The position numbers and the translations under genes are program-made. Of a DNA stretch of 64,000 bases, positions 11,841-26,492 are shown in pieces (within the stretch, counting starts at the first letter, position 1; each line of letters starts with the position of its first letter). The stretch lies in assembly GCA_963969595.1 (NCBI GenBank), contig OZ018412.1, forward strand, positions 11,658,501 to 11,722,500, given 5' to 3'. The DNA comes from Neckera pumila (taxonomy: Eukaryota > Streptophyta > Bryopsida > Hypnales > Neckeraceae). The notes under the pieces are model-generated. The model was not told the origin of the DNA and searched no databases. It was given only the letters and a program-made list of their open reading frames with translations.

Positions 11841-12553
11841 ATTCAAGCAAGAAAAGACCTCTTCCAATCACAACATCATAATACACAACTCCTCCAATTT
11901 TTATTGAAACCCCCCCTCTCCAAAACATAACACAACAACAACCTCACATTCGGATCCCCCCCCTAAACTCACAACGAGAGAGAAGATGAAAAAGAATCAC
12001 CTTTTTCCCACCTTAACTTCACTCTATCTCTTTATCTTTTACTTTTCCACTCAATCTCCATCTTAACTTATATCTAACTTCACTCTATCCACTCTATCTA
12101 CGGAATAAAGAACTAAAATCTACATATATCTAGTAGAGGTAAAAAAAACTAGAACCCCAATTTCTTGAGACTCAGAAAAAAACCCTCTAGTTCGACATAG
12201 TATAATCTAAATAAAACACAAAGAAGAATATTGAATGAGATGAAGCCACCTCAAATGATGTCAATTTCTTTATAATGCAACAAATATTAAAATCTATCTA
12301 AATCATATATATATATATATACATAATCTACATAATGTCTGCATTTGCAACACAACAACGTAGAAGTACAACACCGTGTTTCAACCAGGGACTTTGCAGA
12401 AGTTGGTGCAGGGTTCAAATACAATTAGTTACTTGTTCTTTGTCCTGGCAAAGATGGCATGGAAAATCCACCAGTTAGGACGACAGACATATCTTCCTAT
12501 AGTAATAGTCTGATCAATTCCATTTGAGACCAAATACAGTCCTTTGTGACACT
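11841..12553. other. AT-rich intergenic DNA
   Basis: Pyrimidine-rich stretches (11,905-12,100) and an (AT)n tract at about 12,307-12,322 are visible. No gene is supported. The last three bases (12,551-12,553, ACT) are the left target-site duplication of the CACTA element. Confidence 0.55.
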
Positions 12554-13707
12554 CACTAGAAGAAAAATGTGTCCGCCACAACCGGCTAACTGCAACTAAG
12601 TGTCCGATACAACTATCCTGCAACTACAGTCCTCTCTATTTGCACCAAATCTTACTTCATTGTTTTCTGGCATTGTTTTACATCATCAACACATTGTTTT
12701 AGTCGCAAAATAGTCATAGAATGAAGTGCTATGTACTATTCTAGTTGCGATAGTTGCAAAGCAGTTGTAGAATGAAGTGTAGGATTACAAGTTGTACTTG
12801 AGTTCAAATTTAAAATGAATGTTCATCCAACATTTTCATCATAGTTGTCAATGTTGAGAACTCTACACTTTGTGGAATCCACCATGTCAATCCGTAGTTG
12901 CAAAAAGAAACTAGGAAGCAACTCGAAAACGACTAGCAAAACGACTATTGTCATTATAAAATGACAACTGCAATTATAAAATGACAATAGTTGTTTCCTA
13001 GTTGTTTTGTAGTTGTATCCTAGTTGTATTCTAGTCGTTTTGTAGTTGTCTTGTAGTTTTTTTCAGATTGTTTTATATCAGTTGTCCCATATCAATTGTC
13101 AAGAGTACCATTAAGTTAGACTTAATAGATTTATAAGTTTTGTTATACACTTATGTAATAAATTTCATTGATAGAGTTTTAAGGTTTTGACAATGTGTAG
13201 ATTCCTATGTACATTTTGTAGATTACTACAATTTGTAGAAATTTAAAAATATTTAAATCCAAGAAATTCTAAAAACCTGTGAAACTATTAAACTAGTGAA
13301 TTGAGTGAAATCTATAAAACACCAATATTTCAATTTTTGAAATCTAAAGAAATGCTAGATTTGAAATTCTAAAATCTAAAAAAAACAACTAGATTTGAAA
13401 TCTTGAAATCTAAAAAATAGCTAGATTTCAAATTTGAATTTTTTTATAAACCATTGAGATTAGAATTTCAAAATCTACAAGTTACAAATGAGTCACAAAT
13501 GAGTTGTACATCAGCAACCTTGTCAAAACAGTTCATCAATGAAGTTCCAAGTAGGTTGTTGGATTCTCAAGATTTTGCGTCTATAAATTTGACATGCAAC
13601 TTGTCCACTACAACTGTAGTCTCCAAATTAGCATTCGTTGCAAATGAGACACAACTCAAAAAGCAGTTGTTCTTTGCAGTCGCAGAACCCCTCATTTTCT
13701 TCTAGTG
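12554..13707. mobile_element. Non-autonomous CACTA (En/Spm) DNA transposon
   Basis: The element starts CACTAGAAGAAAAATG and its other end in reverse complement starts CACTAGAAGAAAATG, the diagnostic terminal inverted repeat of the CACTA superfamily. It is flanked by a perfect 3-bp duplication, ACT (12,551-12,553 and 13,708-13,710), the size this superfamily makes. The inside is dense in short 'agttgt/acaact' and 'gttgca' units in both orientations, the subterminal repeat pattern expected for transposase binding, and holds a foldback near 12,930-13,010. At 1,154 bp with no transposase frame it is a deletion derivative needing trans mobilisation. Confidence 0.88.
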
Positions 13708-13710
13708 ACT

Positions 13711-14497
13711 GGATCTTGACAGCAGAACCTCTGGCACAAGCAGGTGCAATTGTTTGGCTCACGCTCAGTCTAGCTTTCCAAGCGGGAACGCAAGTCTTCT
13801 GTAGCGTAGTTTGCACAAAAATCCATGATGTTTAGGAAGTGAATAGTTAGATAGATGCATCACCTTTCTTCATCATCATCTACAGGCAAACATGAATGAT
13901 ACGTATAGTATGTAGACAAGCATTAGATCTTTATCACCTCTTGATCAAAAAGACAAGAACAAATCATAAGCCTAATCAGATAGGTAGTGGAGTTACAACC
14001 TTCAAAAGTTGATCATGAAGTTCGCAAATCTGTGAAACCCTTGTGGATCTTCTCTTTTGTTATCCCACCTAAAAGGATAAATCTGAATTGGAATGTAACC
14101 ACCGCGGCAATGAGTCTGTCGCACAACAAGTTCCCATTATATCTTTCAAATTCTTCATTGCCCATTCTCTTCAAAGATCTTTTGTAGAAGAGTGTTGGTT
14201 TTCACGATGCTTGTAGTTTGCAGCAAATATTGTAAAGAACTTGGTTTCGCAGGGAGCCTTGCGAATAGAATAAACTAATTCAAAAGAAGGTAAGCTTGAT
14301 ATGTTTTGATCACCATGTTAATTTTCTTTTTGAACATGCCAAACAATCTCTAATCATGCCAAACATTTTGTTTTGTTTTGTTTTACATTTGGCAATGTGC
14401 TTGTTGGTGTTGCAGAAGCCGTGGCAGGCTTAAGGGAGAAGATTAAGCAAACGGTGGAAGGCAACTCAAGAGTGCCGTAGAGAAACAGGTTTTTATA
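13711..14497. other. Intergenic DNA, possible upstream exon at 14,416-14,480
   Basis: A pyrimidine stretch ending in CAG at about 14,415 is followed by a short open stretch (about 14,416-14,480), which could be an exon belonging to the candidate gene downstream. It runs into a TAG. Nothing else is supported. Confidence 0.35.
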
Positions 14498-15489
14498 ATG
14501 GCTACTTCTCATGATAAGCTTGGTGACACTGACCAGCCCACTAGACGCTGGTAAGTACAATTGCTTCAAGATGAGTTTCTTTCAAATTCTAAATTTTGAA
14601 AATATATTTCAGTATATCTCTTAACAAAGATCCTTAGGCAATGGATATGTGTAGCAATTTTATGTTGATTTATTGATGTTTTTTTTTTTTTTCTCCTATG
14701 TATTTTGTAACTGGCTATCTAATATGGTTTTCTGCACTGCTCATGCTTGTATTGTGAAATTCTTGTTGTTGAGAATCTTAGTAGATATTTGTTAATCTTT
14801 TGATGCTAGGATTGAAGAATTAGTGGACCCAAATTACACTTTCAAGGATGCAAGTGCTCACGTTGTCATTGCGAGCTTTGAGGGGCAAGAGACCCCTATT
14901 AGGTAAGTCCATATTCTGGATGGATAGTGCTTGTAGGTGCTATCTTATCCAAATAATGCATCCAAAGCAATGCTTGAGTCTTCTAAATATCAACCTTCCT
15001 TCATGACCGATTTAAGGAAATTAAGGTCGATAGTATGTGCATACAAGTTACAACCAAAAATATTCAAAATTCCAGTTTGGGTGTTAAAGAATTAAACCTT
15101 TAGCTATTATGATTTCATATCCAAAATTCAATCTTGGATGTAATGATAATGAAACTATTATAAATGTATTGCCCCTTACTTTGCAGATAAGACAAGTTTC
15201 CAAGAGAATTTAGTGACCGACCATGTAAAGCGTTACTTGGGAGATGGTAAGTTGTACGTTCCATTTGTTTAGAAGTAAAAATTATTCCTATTTGATTCAC
15301 AAATTCATCAATTGTAAATTAATATTGCTTCAATTGTGAATTTTATGTTTTTATAACAAGCAATGTTAAATTCATGTGACTGAATGAGTTTGTTGTTTTG
15401 TTACTATGCAGAGGAGTGGAAGCAAAGTGTTGAAAACTTATTCTCTACTAAGGATATTCCTGGCTCCTTTGATGCACTTTTTGTCCCTG
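14498..15489 (+). pseudogene. Possible spliced gene fragment of unknown function (four candidate exons)
   Basis: Candidate exons are 14,498-14,550, 14,810-14,902, 15,187-15,246 and 15,412-15,489. Each is bordered by good plant splice signals (donors GTAAGTA, GTAAGTC, GTAAGTT and GTATTTC; acceptors CTAG, GCAG, GCAG). Translated, they give acidic, protein-like text such as RRWIEELVDPNYTFKDASAH and EEWKQSVENLFSTKDIPGSF. Exons 1-2 and 3-4 join in frame, but joining exon 2 directly to exon 3 creates a stop, so an exon is missing or the gene is broken. No continuation after 15,489 was found. I do not recognise the family; composition and splice signals are the only support. Confidence 0.4.
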
Positions 15490-17039
15490 GTATTTCTACA
15501 ATATCAAACACTTAGATATATGGTGTCAATTGTTCTTGCTTTTCTTTGATGCAATTTGCAACAAAAATGAAAAAATTAAATTATTAGATTGTTTTTGAAA
15601 CTTTTGTATTATCATAAAGAAAATCTTCACCCTAATTTATAGGAACTCAAGTCTCTTCTCCTGTCACAATGGTCTTATAAATGAGCTTATGGCAGCCACT
15701 TATATATATCCAACAAATTGCTTCATAAGGATTTGCCAATTTGCATAGAATTTTTTTTATCATTTTCTCTCACATCTCCTTTGTACCACATAGCTTCTTT
15801 GGATGATTTTAGATGTAGGTATCTTAACAACTTGGTCAATAGAAAACTCCCTACAATACATTGCATAGGTTTTGGTTTCATGTTTTGGGTTCCAATGCAA
15901 GGGTGCTAGCATGTAAGCCTAGGATCTTGAGTCCATAAGTCTAGGAGTCTAGGCATCTATGTTATAGGCATCTATGTTATAAGCACCTTCCATGGTTAAA
16001 AAGTACCTATATTACAGACACGTGCATTATTATATGTACCTTTAATGGTTGCAGGGTACCTACTTACATCTTGCCTCAAGGCTTGTAGTCTTGCATTTTT
16101 AGGCTCATATGCTAACGTTGTTACATATTTTACATTCTATATTCTACTTGTGTGGTGTTGCATTTGAAAATGGAAGGTTTAGATGTTATTTGAGTCATCC
16201 ACATGAAAGCTTTTATTTGTTCCGTTATCAATTCAATGGTGTATGTCTTGCAATATTTTTGTCCATAATTTATATCTTAAAAATTCAATATGATATAGTA
16301 TATATTATTCTTTTTAAGAAACAATCTTCAATTGCTTGTACAAATTCACCATGGTCTGAAATGGGATTCTATTGAATCTATATTACTAACACAAATTGTA
16401 TTGAAATTAACACATTAATAATATAAAACCATTTTTATTAGCCTATGGTGAATTTGTACAAGTGAATGAAGAATACCAAGTGAACAAGCTCTATATAGCC
16501 CATGACTACTAGCTCAAGCCAAAAAATAAAGAGTGGAGAATTAAGGTAACTACACATTACAAGAATTCTAAATCTTACAAAGGGCCACAAGTTTTTGATT
16601 TTTGGCACCAATACGGTGCAAATATAGAAAAAGAAAAAAAATTGGAAAAAAAATTTAAAAAAGAAAAAAAATATTAAAAAATAAATTCATCTGACATGGC
16701 ATTGATAAGGTAGTAATAGTGCCACATCAAATTCCTAGAAAAAAAAAATAGAAAAAAAAGGTCTATAATTGCACCATTTTAATTGCACCATTTTTATCAA
16801 AAAATGGTTTAATTAATAATTTTTTTTATTAATTAAATTTTTTTAATAATTAAAAAAAGTCTATAATTGCACCGTTTTTATCAAAAAAAATATTTTTTAA
16901 TAAAAAATCCAACTGGGCACATCGGCTCACTTTACAAATTCTCTAACAGCCTTTTTGGATTGATATTTTCTAATTAATGCACATTTTTATGCATCCTAGC
17001 AGCCTCCAGTGGCCTGAAAGCTTTTGTAATGGATGTTTT
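15490..17039. other. AT-rich intergenic DNA with a possible MITE end
   Basis: At 16,542 the phrase TAAGGTAACTACAC repeats the terminus of the MITE at 60,372, but no matching second end was found. From 16,640 to 16,900 the sequence is A/T homopolymer-rich. The 88-residue frame at 16,109-16,375 is hydrophobic/AT-driven and not convincing as a gene. Confidence 0.45.
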
Positions 17040-17963
17040 CATGGAGACATTGTCAAAGTTAACTGTAATATTTTGGTTTGTTATTCAAAAATGAAAACTG
17101 AAACTTTTTTTGAAACTTCAACCATAAAAAATTGAAGTAAAATATCTTATTATAATGTGGAAAAAATTTCAGTCCATTTGACCGCGTGGATTGAAAGATT
17201 GTAATGTTTGAAGTGAGAAAAAAAACTTTTTTTCATTCCTATGAAATATGGTCAGCAGACTTCTGGCCCTCTTGGAGTAACATTTTTGCTCTACAAAAAA
17301 ATGAGGATTTTGACCATTCATGATATATGAGGTTAGCTTCGCTCATAATAATTTTTAGAAGCAAATGAGATGTCTAGCTTACACTAAATCACCCTACAAT
17401 GCAAGGAGGTTAAGTGAATTAGCAATACACTAGTCATTTTTTGATGATTTCTTATGCAATGACGAAATTTTTATTTGAAATCCGAACAACAAAAAATTAG
17501 AGACAAAGATTTGGAACATGAAGAAAGAGTTTCAAGAATTTTGACTTCACATACTGCAAGATAGTAGGACTTGAGGTTAGAAACAAAGGTTTTTTTTTCT
17601 TGACACGGCTCCAACATAGCTAACAAAATTTGACTCCTCTTAGAATGTGATTTGAGAACTAAAATTTGTTTTTCTTGGGTCATTTGTATGCCATATTTTA
17701 TTAGTTACATACATGCCAAATTTCAAAAGTTGATGAGTGTTTTTCAAAAGATTCCCAAATGGCCCAAACTGCTTCAAAAGTTCAGGGCAACATAACTTTT
17801 GATGCGGGCACTGGATTGGAAAAAAAATTAGTTTTCCCCAAGGAGGAATATGTTTACACCTTGTGTCCAAATTTCATGAACATTTGGCCTAAAATGACTT
17901 TGTAGGAACCTATTCAAGAGTTCTTGCGTACGTTGAATGGACACTTGGTCCTCTAGGGGTTAA
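17040..17963. mobile_element. TTAA-type element, left end not found
   Basis: The right end is clear: 'ggtcctctagggg' followed by TTAA at 17,960-17,963. The body resembles the 649-1,237 element: 'gaccgcgtggattgaaagatt' near 17,180, 'tttggcctaaaatgactt' and 'taggaacctat' near 17,910. The left TTAA terminus is not recognisable and the start given is approximate. Confidence 0.5.
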
Positions 17964-18474
17964 TTGTGATCTCTTTCTATAATAAAACCAACCGCTAAGG
18001 ATTCTTGACTAAATTGTAATGCCTCTATTCGTAAGAGCCTAGGATTGTTCTTGGGAAACACCTATTTTGAGCATTGTGAAACTTTATAGTTTTATATGGT
18101 TTCCAAAAAATGCATAAGAAGAGAATCTAGGATATTCAACAAGATCTAACAAAATATATTGCATTTTTATAATAGGAAAAGTCTTCAAACTGCTTATTGA
18201 AACAGCAATCCTTAAATGTAAAGTGAAACACCTAAAACAATCAAAACAAGCAATTCAATATAATTGGAGACACAAATCTTTCTCTAGAATTTTTTTTTGT
18301 AGTATTAGCAATTGAATATCATGAATTTTCCAAAAACAGAAAATAGAGTTTTTGGATTTGGCATGTAATTTCTACAAATTTTTGAAGTAAAAGCTCCATA
18401 GGCCACTAAAATTGTCATGTAGTTGAATCTAAAACCGAAATCTAAAAAAAAAAGCAGTTAAGTGTGAAGACGGT
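17964..18474. other. AT-rich intergenic DNA
   Basis: No gene, RNA or element boundary is seen between the two TTAA-type elements. Confidence 0.5.
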
Positions 18475-19402
18475 TTAACCTCTAAAGGACCAAGTGTCCG
18501 TTCAACCAACAAATGGGATTTCGAAAAGGTACCTACGGGTTGAATTTTTGTCGTGATTTTTTGAAACTTTTTTAAAGATAAAAAAATTGATAACCTTCGT
18601 GGGAATATAATTTTTTTGCAATCAGTGCCCGGGAACAAAAGTTATGCCCAAATAAGCTCAAAACAGGGGAGAGGGGGCAGCAAAAAAATTTTGCATAATT
18701 TTTTTTTTTTTTTAATTTTTATCCTCTATAGATTATATTTTTGCTTATTTGGGAAGCTTTGGTTCATTTCATTTGGATTTTTTATGAGAAAGTTATGGAC
18801 AATCCTATTTTTCGGACAATTAGAGCATCTTCTTGAAAAAAAATGACTTGTAGGATTCATTTCGGAATGCAATTTTTGCAATTTTTCAAAAAAAAAAGTT
18901 CCACATGATGTGACTTTTTTGCTAGAACAATCTCTCCATTGGGATTAGTGCATTTTAATTCCATCTAAAAGATATTAATATTTTAGATTTTCCTTCTATC
19001 TTGTACTATCTTCTACTTAACAATTTTTTTAAGAACGAAAATTAAGTTTTTTTGAATTTCTTTTCGTTTCTTAGACTCTCAACTCAATTCTCCACTATAA
19101 AGATTTAAAGCTCAAAACTCTGTAGAGCAAAAAATTTAAGTTAAAAATGTTCAAAGTCAAAAAATCTAGTCCCGCAATGTGCTGAAAATCTTGTTTTTTT
19201 CACTTTGAACGCAGATATATTGCAATCTATGCGATCAAAATTCTGAAATTTTTTCCACACATTTGTCATACTAGTTAGGTATAAGATCTTAAAATTGGAT
19301 GTGCAAAAAAAACAATTTTAACTTTTTTTTATTCTTTGCTCTAGAAATGGCAGTTTTGAAAGTTCTTTGGCAGAAAAATGGCCTTGGTCCTTTAGGGGTT
19401 AA
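18475..19402 (+). mobile_element. TTAA-flanked piggyBac-like non-autonomous element (928 bp)
   Basis: TTAA is present at both ends (18,475-18,478 and 19,399-19,402). Terminal inverted repeats are CCTCTAAAGGACCAAG on the left and, in reverse complement, CCCCTAAAGGACCAAG on the right. Length and interior match the elements at 20,632 (opposite orientation) and 45,042 (same orientation). No transposase frame was found. TTAA duplication and CCC-starting termini are the hallmark of piggyBac-superfamily transposition. Confidence 0.8.
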
Positions 19403-20631
19403 TGACACTTTTGAAGGACACTCTAATAGAAGTCTACTTTGCAGGAGTGAGTAAAGGGACGGTGCTGGGTATTTCCACCTTGATTACCATAGGTCCTGTG
19501 TTGGTATTAAGGTAGAAGCACCAGTTGTCAACCACGCCCGATACCCAACCTACAGTATAGGGGTGCAATATTTCCAATTAAGATTGGAAAGGATATCCAA
19601 CCGAAGCTTAGAATATATTTTTTTGGTCCTTTTGAAGGTTGGGATTCATAAGATTATGACACATGTCTTGAAGTAGTGAGCAAAAAAATAGGAAACAGTG
19701 AGTTTGACAGTTTGACTATAGTTTCTGAATGATCGGAATTAGAAGACTAGAGACATTGGCTACTAGTAAAATGCACTTTTGGGCTCATAGAATTCACGAT
19801 AATTTTCAATTTTGGGAATATAACTATGAAAAATTTGCAATCCCCATATTTCCTATATTTTTATATGGATAAATTTTCCACCACCTTTTACTGCATACGA
19901 TCTGCTCTAAAATTGCTTAACCTTGAAAATGTCGCCAAAGCCATTTTGTAGCTTTGGGATGACAATATAATGCGTTTTTTCATCCACTTTTTTCTTGTTG
20001 ACCTTTCATGGTGGGTTATGAAGAGTATCCAATTGAAAATGTAGTCTCTTTGTGTTTGTCTTCATGTAAATTAGAAGTTAGTAAAAAATGGATCACAAAA
20101 TATGCTCTTTTACTGTATTTTAGGAAGTTGTTGCTTCTTGCTCTAAATTTGAAAATTTGCCACAATAAATGATATTTCTTGAGTTTGAGCCCAAGTAATG
20201 AAATGAAGGTCATTACTCTAGTTTCTACTCCAATTTGAATTTTGAAAAAATTCCTAATATTAAATATTTTATTGCAATCTGAACTTTAGATGTATTTTCA
20301 ATGTCTATTATTTTCTAATTATAGAATGACTAAGAAATTGAGTTTATACCATGATGGTGTTTGTCACTGTAAGGTACACACATGGTGAAATTTTCCAATT
20401 TTTTGAAATAATTTTCTATTTGATGTGATTTTACTTCACTTTTTCTTCAAAAATTCTCAAAAGAATCAATTTTCCAACAAAAAATCTACAAAATTCGTGA
20501 AGTAAAAAAAACATGTAATATCATCTCTGAAAAACAAATACAAAAAAATTTCATCCATATCTAGTTGCAAATTAGAAGCAAACTAAGTCATGGGCAATGA
20601 GGCTTGAAATCATTGGTTGTGGGTCTGTCCT
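19403..20631. other. AT-rich intergenic DNA
   Basis: No gene is supported. A 13-base phrase at about 19,509 (taaggtagaagca) recurs inverted at about 21,582, just outside the next element. No other structure was found. Confidence 0.5.
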
Positions 20632-21573
20632 TTAACCCCTAAAGGACCGAGGCCTTTTTTTTGCCAAAAAACACTCAAAATTATCATTTTTTTAGCAAAA
20701 AGTAAAAAAATTTGAAAAAAGTTTTTTTTTCACATCTAACCATAGGATCTTACACCTAACTAGTATGAAAGTGTGTGGAAAAAATTTCAGAATTTTTGAC
20801 CGCATAGATTGCAAGATATATGCGTTTAAAGTGAAAAAAACAAGATTTTCAGCACATTGCGGGACTAGATTTTTTGACTTTGAACATTTTTAACTTAAAA
20901 TTTTTGCACTACAGAGTTTTGAGCTTTAAATATTTGTAGTGGAGAATTGAGTTGAGAGTCTAGGAAAAAAAACAAAAAAAAAACTTAATTATCATTCATT
21001 AAAAAATTGTTAAGTAGAGGTAGATACAAGATAGAAGGAAAATCTAAAGTATTCATATATTTTATATGGAATTAAAAAATGCACTAATTACAATGGTGAG
21101 ATTGTTCTAACAAGTAATTTAAACCATGAAAATAAAAAAAAACATGAAAAATTTGAAAAATTGCATTTAGAAATGCATCCTAGAAGTTATTTTTTTCAAG
21201 AAGATGCTCTAATTGCCCGAAAAACAAGAATGTCCATAACTTTCTCATAACAAATCCAAATGAAATGAATCAAAGCTTTCCAGATAGGCAAAAATGTAAT
21301 CTATAAGAAAAAAAATATTAAAAAAAAAAACTCAAATTTTTGTCCATTTTTTTTTGGCTGTTCGAGCTGCCTGCCATCCCCTGTTTTGAGCTTATTTAGT
21401 CATAACTTTTGTTCCCGGCCACCAAATGTGAAAAAAAATATATTCCCACGAAGATAATCAGATTTTCTACCTCTCAAAAAAGTTTCAAAAAATCAAGAGA
21501 AAATTTCAACCCATAGGAACCTGCCCGAAAACGCATTTGTCCCCCGAAGGGACAATGGTCCTTTAGGGGTTAA
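20632..21573 (-). mobile_element. TTAA-flanked piggyBac-like non-autonomous element (942 bp), inverted copy
   Basis: TTAA lies at 20,632-20,635 and 21,570-21,573. The left end CCCCTAAAGGACCGAGG corresponds to the right end of the 18,475 element, and the right end in reverse complement, CCCCTAAAGGACCATTGTCC, to its left end, so the two copies are inverted relative to each other. Many interior phrases are shared in reverse complement (the 'ttgttctaac' region near 21,100 and 'catgtgtggaaaa'-type text near 20,770). Confidence 0.8.
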
Positions 21574-22582
21574 GGGTTAATGCTTCTACCTTAGATGTCT
21601 CTTGGTGTTGTCCTCATTAGATGAAGAAGGAAGTGCCTGCAGTATGAATTCTTCAAATTGAAACAAAAATGTTGGTTTGCCTCCCAGGTAGTAACAGTGG
21701 ATAACATTGAAATTCTCCACGAGCTGCTCTGTTTTGAAAATAAAAGTTACAAGCACGGCATACCAGTCATCACTTCCGATACCAACGATATCCTGAAGAT
21801 TACATTATCCGGCAGATAAGCTTACATTGTCACGCTCTTCCCTGCTCCGATCCATCCAGCACTTCAAATAATTTCCTGCTTCCAGTGCTTTGTACGCAGA
21901 AGTACGATTGTGCTTTCCAACGGTTCTCTCTCCTCAGTTATAACGAGCCAGTAACGCAAGCAAAAAAGTTGCAGAATAACATTTGTTGTATCCTCAGAGA
22001 ATAAATGCTGACCTTGGCTTGAAAAATCTCCTTCCAGGCAATCCTTCCAATACTAAGTGATCTATAAAGCAATGACTCCATGATGTCACGTTACGGTGTG
22101 CCAGGAATGATAGTCTGCATCTCACAAACAGATATTTTCAATGATTGATGATTTCTCTATCCAAACTCCAAAGTATAAATGCCAGTTTAGGAATATGCAA
22201 TTATCATCAAGAATCTACCGCCAGATTATCAGCTGGGTGTGAAGAAACCGTCCATGATCGTGAAGCAGTTATTCAAAACGTAATGATCAAAACGTATCTG
22301 CAAACAACTCTCAGGAGGAAACTGCGAAAACTGCAAGAAAGGCCGCTCGCTAACCTAAACCACGAGCAAGCACCTGCAGCAAGCAAGCAACCACTGTTAA
22401 GACCTTTGTAATCAATGATAGCCATTGGAAGAATCCGTAAGGACGCCTCCTCAGGTCCGCACTATGGTAAGCTTTCAACACCATCAGCGACAAAATTCAC
22501 ACCCCCGCTAACATATCGTATGCATGCCAATAATCGGGGTCACGTATGATTTAGCACTAGTTTCTTTGTCTGTGGGTACTAC

Positions 22583-22666
22583 GGAAATCTTACTATTTTG
22601 GAAATGTTGAATATTAATGGAGTTGGAAATCTTAATATTTTGGAAATGTTGAATATTAATGGAGTT
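22583..22666. repeat. 42-bp tandem duplication private to arm A
   Basis: Two adjacent 42-bp copies, beginning 'ggaaatctta' at 22,583 and 22,625, differ at one base. Arm B (about 35,430-35,480) has a single copy, so the duplication arose after the arms separated. Confidence 0.8.
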
Positions 22667-22747
22667 GGCTCTTAGATACAACAAGAATATTAATGTTTTG
22701 TGAAAAAAGTTGTGGCCAGCTATCTCACAGTGGGTTCAGGGCTATTA

Positions 22748-22904
22748 GCAAAATGTTCATTTTTGGAAGGCTTTTTTAAAATGATGGCTATCCAGTTTCT
22801 TGCAAAATGTTCATTTTTGGAAGGCTTTTTTAAAATGATGGCTATCCAGTTTCTTGCAAAATGTTCATTTTTGGAAGGCTTTTTTTAAATGATGGCTATC
22901 CAAT
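22748..22904. repeat. 54-bp tandem repeat, three copies, private to arm A
   Basis: Units starting 'gcaaaatgttcattt' at 22,748, 22,802 and 22,856 have an exact 54-bp period; the third is slightly altered. Because 54 is a multiple of three, an 18-residue repeat appears in one frame, but there is no other sign of coding. The corresponding part of arm B (about 35,240-35,300) lacks the expansion. Confidence 0.85.
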
Positions 22905-24230
22905 ACTTGCAAGTGTCTGTGCACTGTACAATACTTGTGTTTTCTTTGTTTCCTATGTAAATAAGAAAGGAAACACCGGTATTACTTTCAGTATTTCGTA
23001 ATTGCAGAACCACTAATTGCAAAAGCACTAATTTTACTCATGCATTCCTGTTAGTCTGAAGATGTTGCTCTCATTCATGGCAATAAACAGCTTTTGAATA
23101 CTGTACTGATATTGCTGTGAACATGTGAACTACCCCACTACAATGTTAAACCTATAAGGTAAAAGACCCCATTGCAGTCAAATGGCCCATGGTGTACACC
23201 TAATGACCCCATTGAGATTTTTCAGACCACAATCAATGCCATCCATGGTGGTTATGAAGTAATTAGTGACCTCAATACCATACATTCTCTCAAATCAGTC
23301 AAATTTTGAACATAAACAAATTGCACACTACTCTCGCTGTATGTGGATTGAACGTGACAAGCTACTCCGCTCATGCATTGATAATTCAATCAGTCACTGC
23401 CTAGACATCTGCAAAGCAGGAGAGGAAGCAAAATCGACAATCATCCCACGAAACAATCACAAGGCCGCCCGCCAATTTTGAACAATAGATCATATCCACT
23501 CATAATTACTAAGGTATTCCTCCACTCTACTGCTAAAGATAAACAATACGCAAAGACTAACAATACAAACACTCGCGCCAATTGCCAGAGTACGACCAAA
23601 GAGAAATAGACGCCAAGCAACAAAGACGGAACACATTCCAGAGTCCAGACCAAACGGAAATCCGATTACTGATATGCAACAAGTACGAATATCAGACGTT
23701 GATTGACGTGGGCACCAAGAACAACTGGTAACTATAAACAACAGAAATCCAAGAAAGGAGACCATGGCACACAAAACTAAAATTACTCCCGAACATGCAG
23801 ATGACCAAGATGACCGATACCGCTCCAAAACACATCTAGACTCCGAAGACAACCCACAACGGACGCTACATCGGCAACAGACAAAGAAGGCAAAAATTCC
23901 CAAGAATAACAAATTGGCTACGTCAGTAAGAATGTGCTGGGATTTCGAAATGACGTGGTTCACAAGTAAAAAAGTCAACTTCAAAACGCTAAGATGTGGT
24001 CACTGCAGAAAAAGCAAAACATGAATAGAAATTCAGTTCAACCAGTCCACAGATCAAAACAGAATCACACAGAATCAAGGAACCAAAAAATAAAGAGCAA
24101 ACATTTCTAAGAGAATAACCACGACGAAAGAAATACAAACACAAACACCAACTGCCAAACCAATCAAATGAATTTGAGTCCATGGACTCATTTGAGAAAA
24201 TCTCTCCCAATTGGTATATGAGAGGTATCC

Positions 24231-24396
24231 AAAAAAAATGTCATCCTTGCAGATCCCAACCCAAAACATCCATCGGGGCTAGTCAAAGCAAGTAAGATGC
24301 TCTCAGAAAAAAAACAAGAAAAAGGGGTACCGCTCTAAAGGAAAACAAACTACCAACAAAGAGACCCACATCCAAGGCAACAGCCGAGCGACACGA
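24231..24396 (-). other. SAHH copy A 3' untranslated region (shared block)
   Basis: Directly after the stop codon, about 110 bp are nearly identical in all three copies. After a short diverged patch a second shared piece ends in a T-rich run (A-rich on the plus strand). Conservation stopping here in copy C suggests that this is the transcribed 3' end. The polyadenylation site itself cannot be read. Confidence 0.5.
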
Positions 24397-26337
<1,941 letters not shown>

Positions 26338-26492
26338 CGCGGCAAGCGACCTTCTCTTCCTGCCGAGGGCGAGAGCACAGAAAGAGAAAGAGCGAGCCGC
26401 ACGCAGCTGCCCCCGAATGCAGACGACTCGACAGATCGGAAGCAGAAACCCAAAGGAAAAAAAGAGTGCACACGGCAACCCCTGCGCTGCGA

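Noticed and set aside
22145..22411. 88-residue frame in arm A
   Set aside because: The corresponding sequence of arm B does not keep the frame, so conservation across the duplication argues against coding.
23490..23984. 164-residue minus-strand frame downstream of SAHH copy A
   Set aside because: In arm B the homologous frame is cut to 90 residues by changes beyond 32,457; it lies in the 3' flank and has no recognisable domain.
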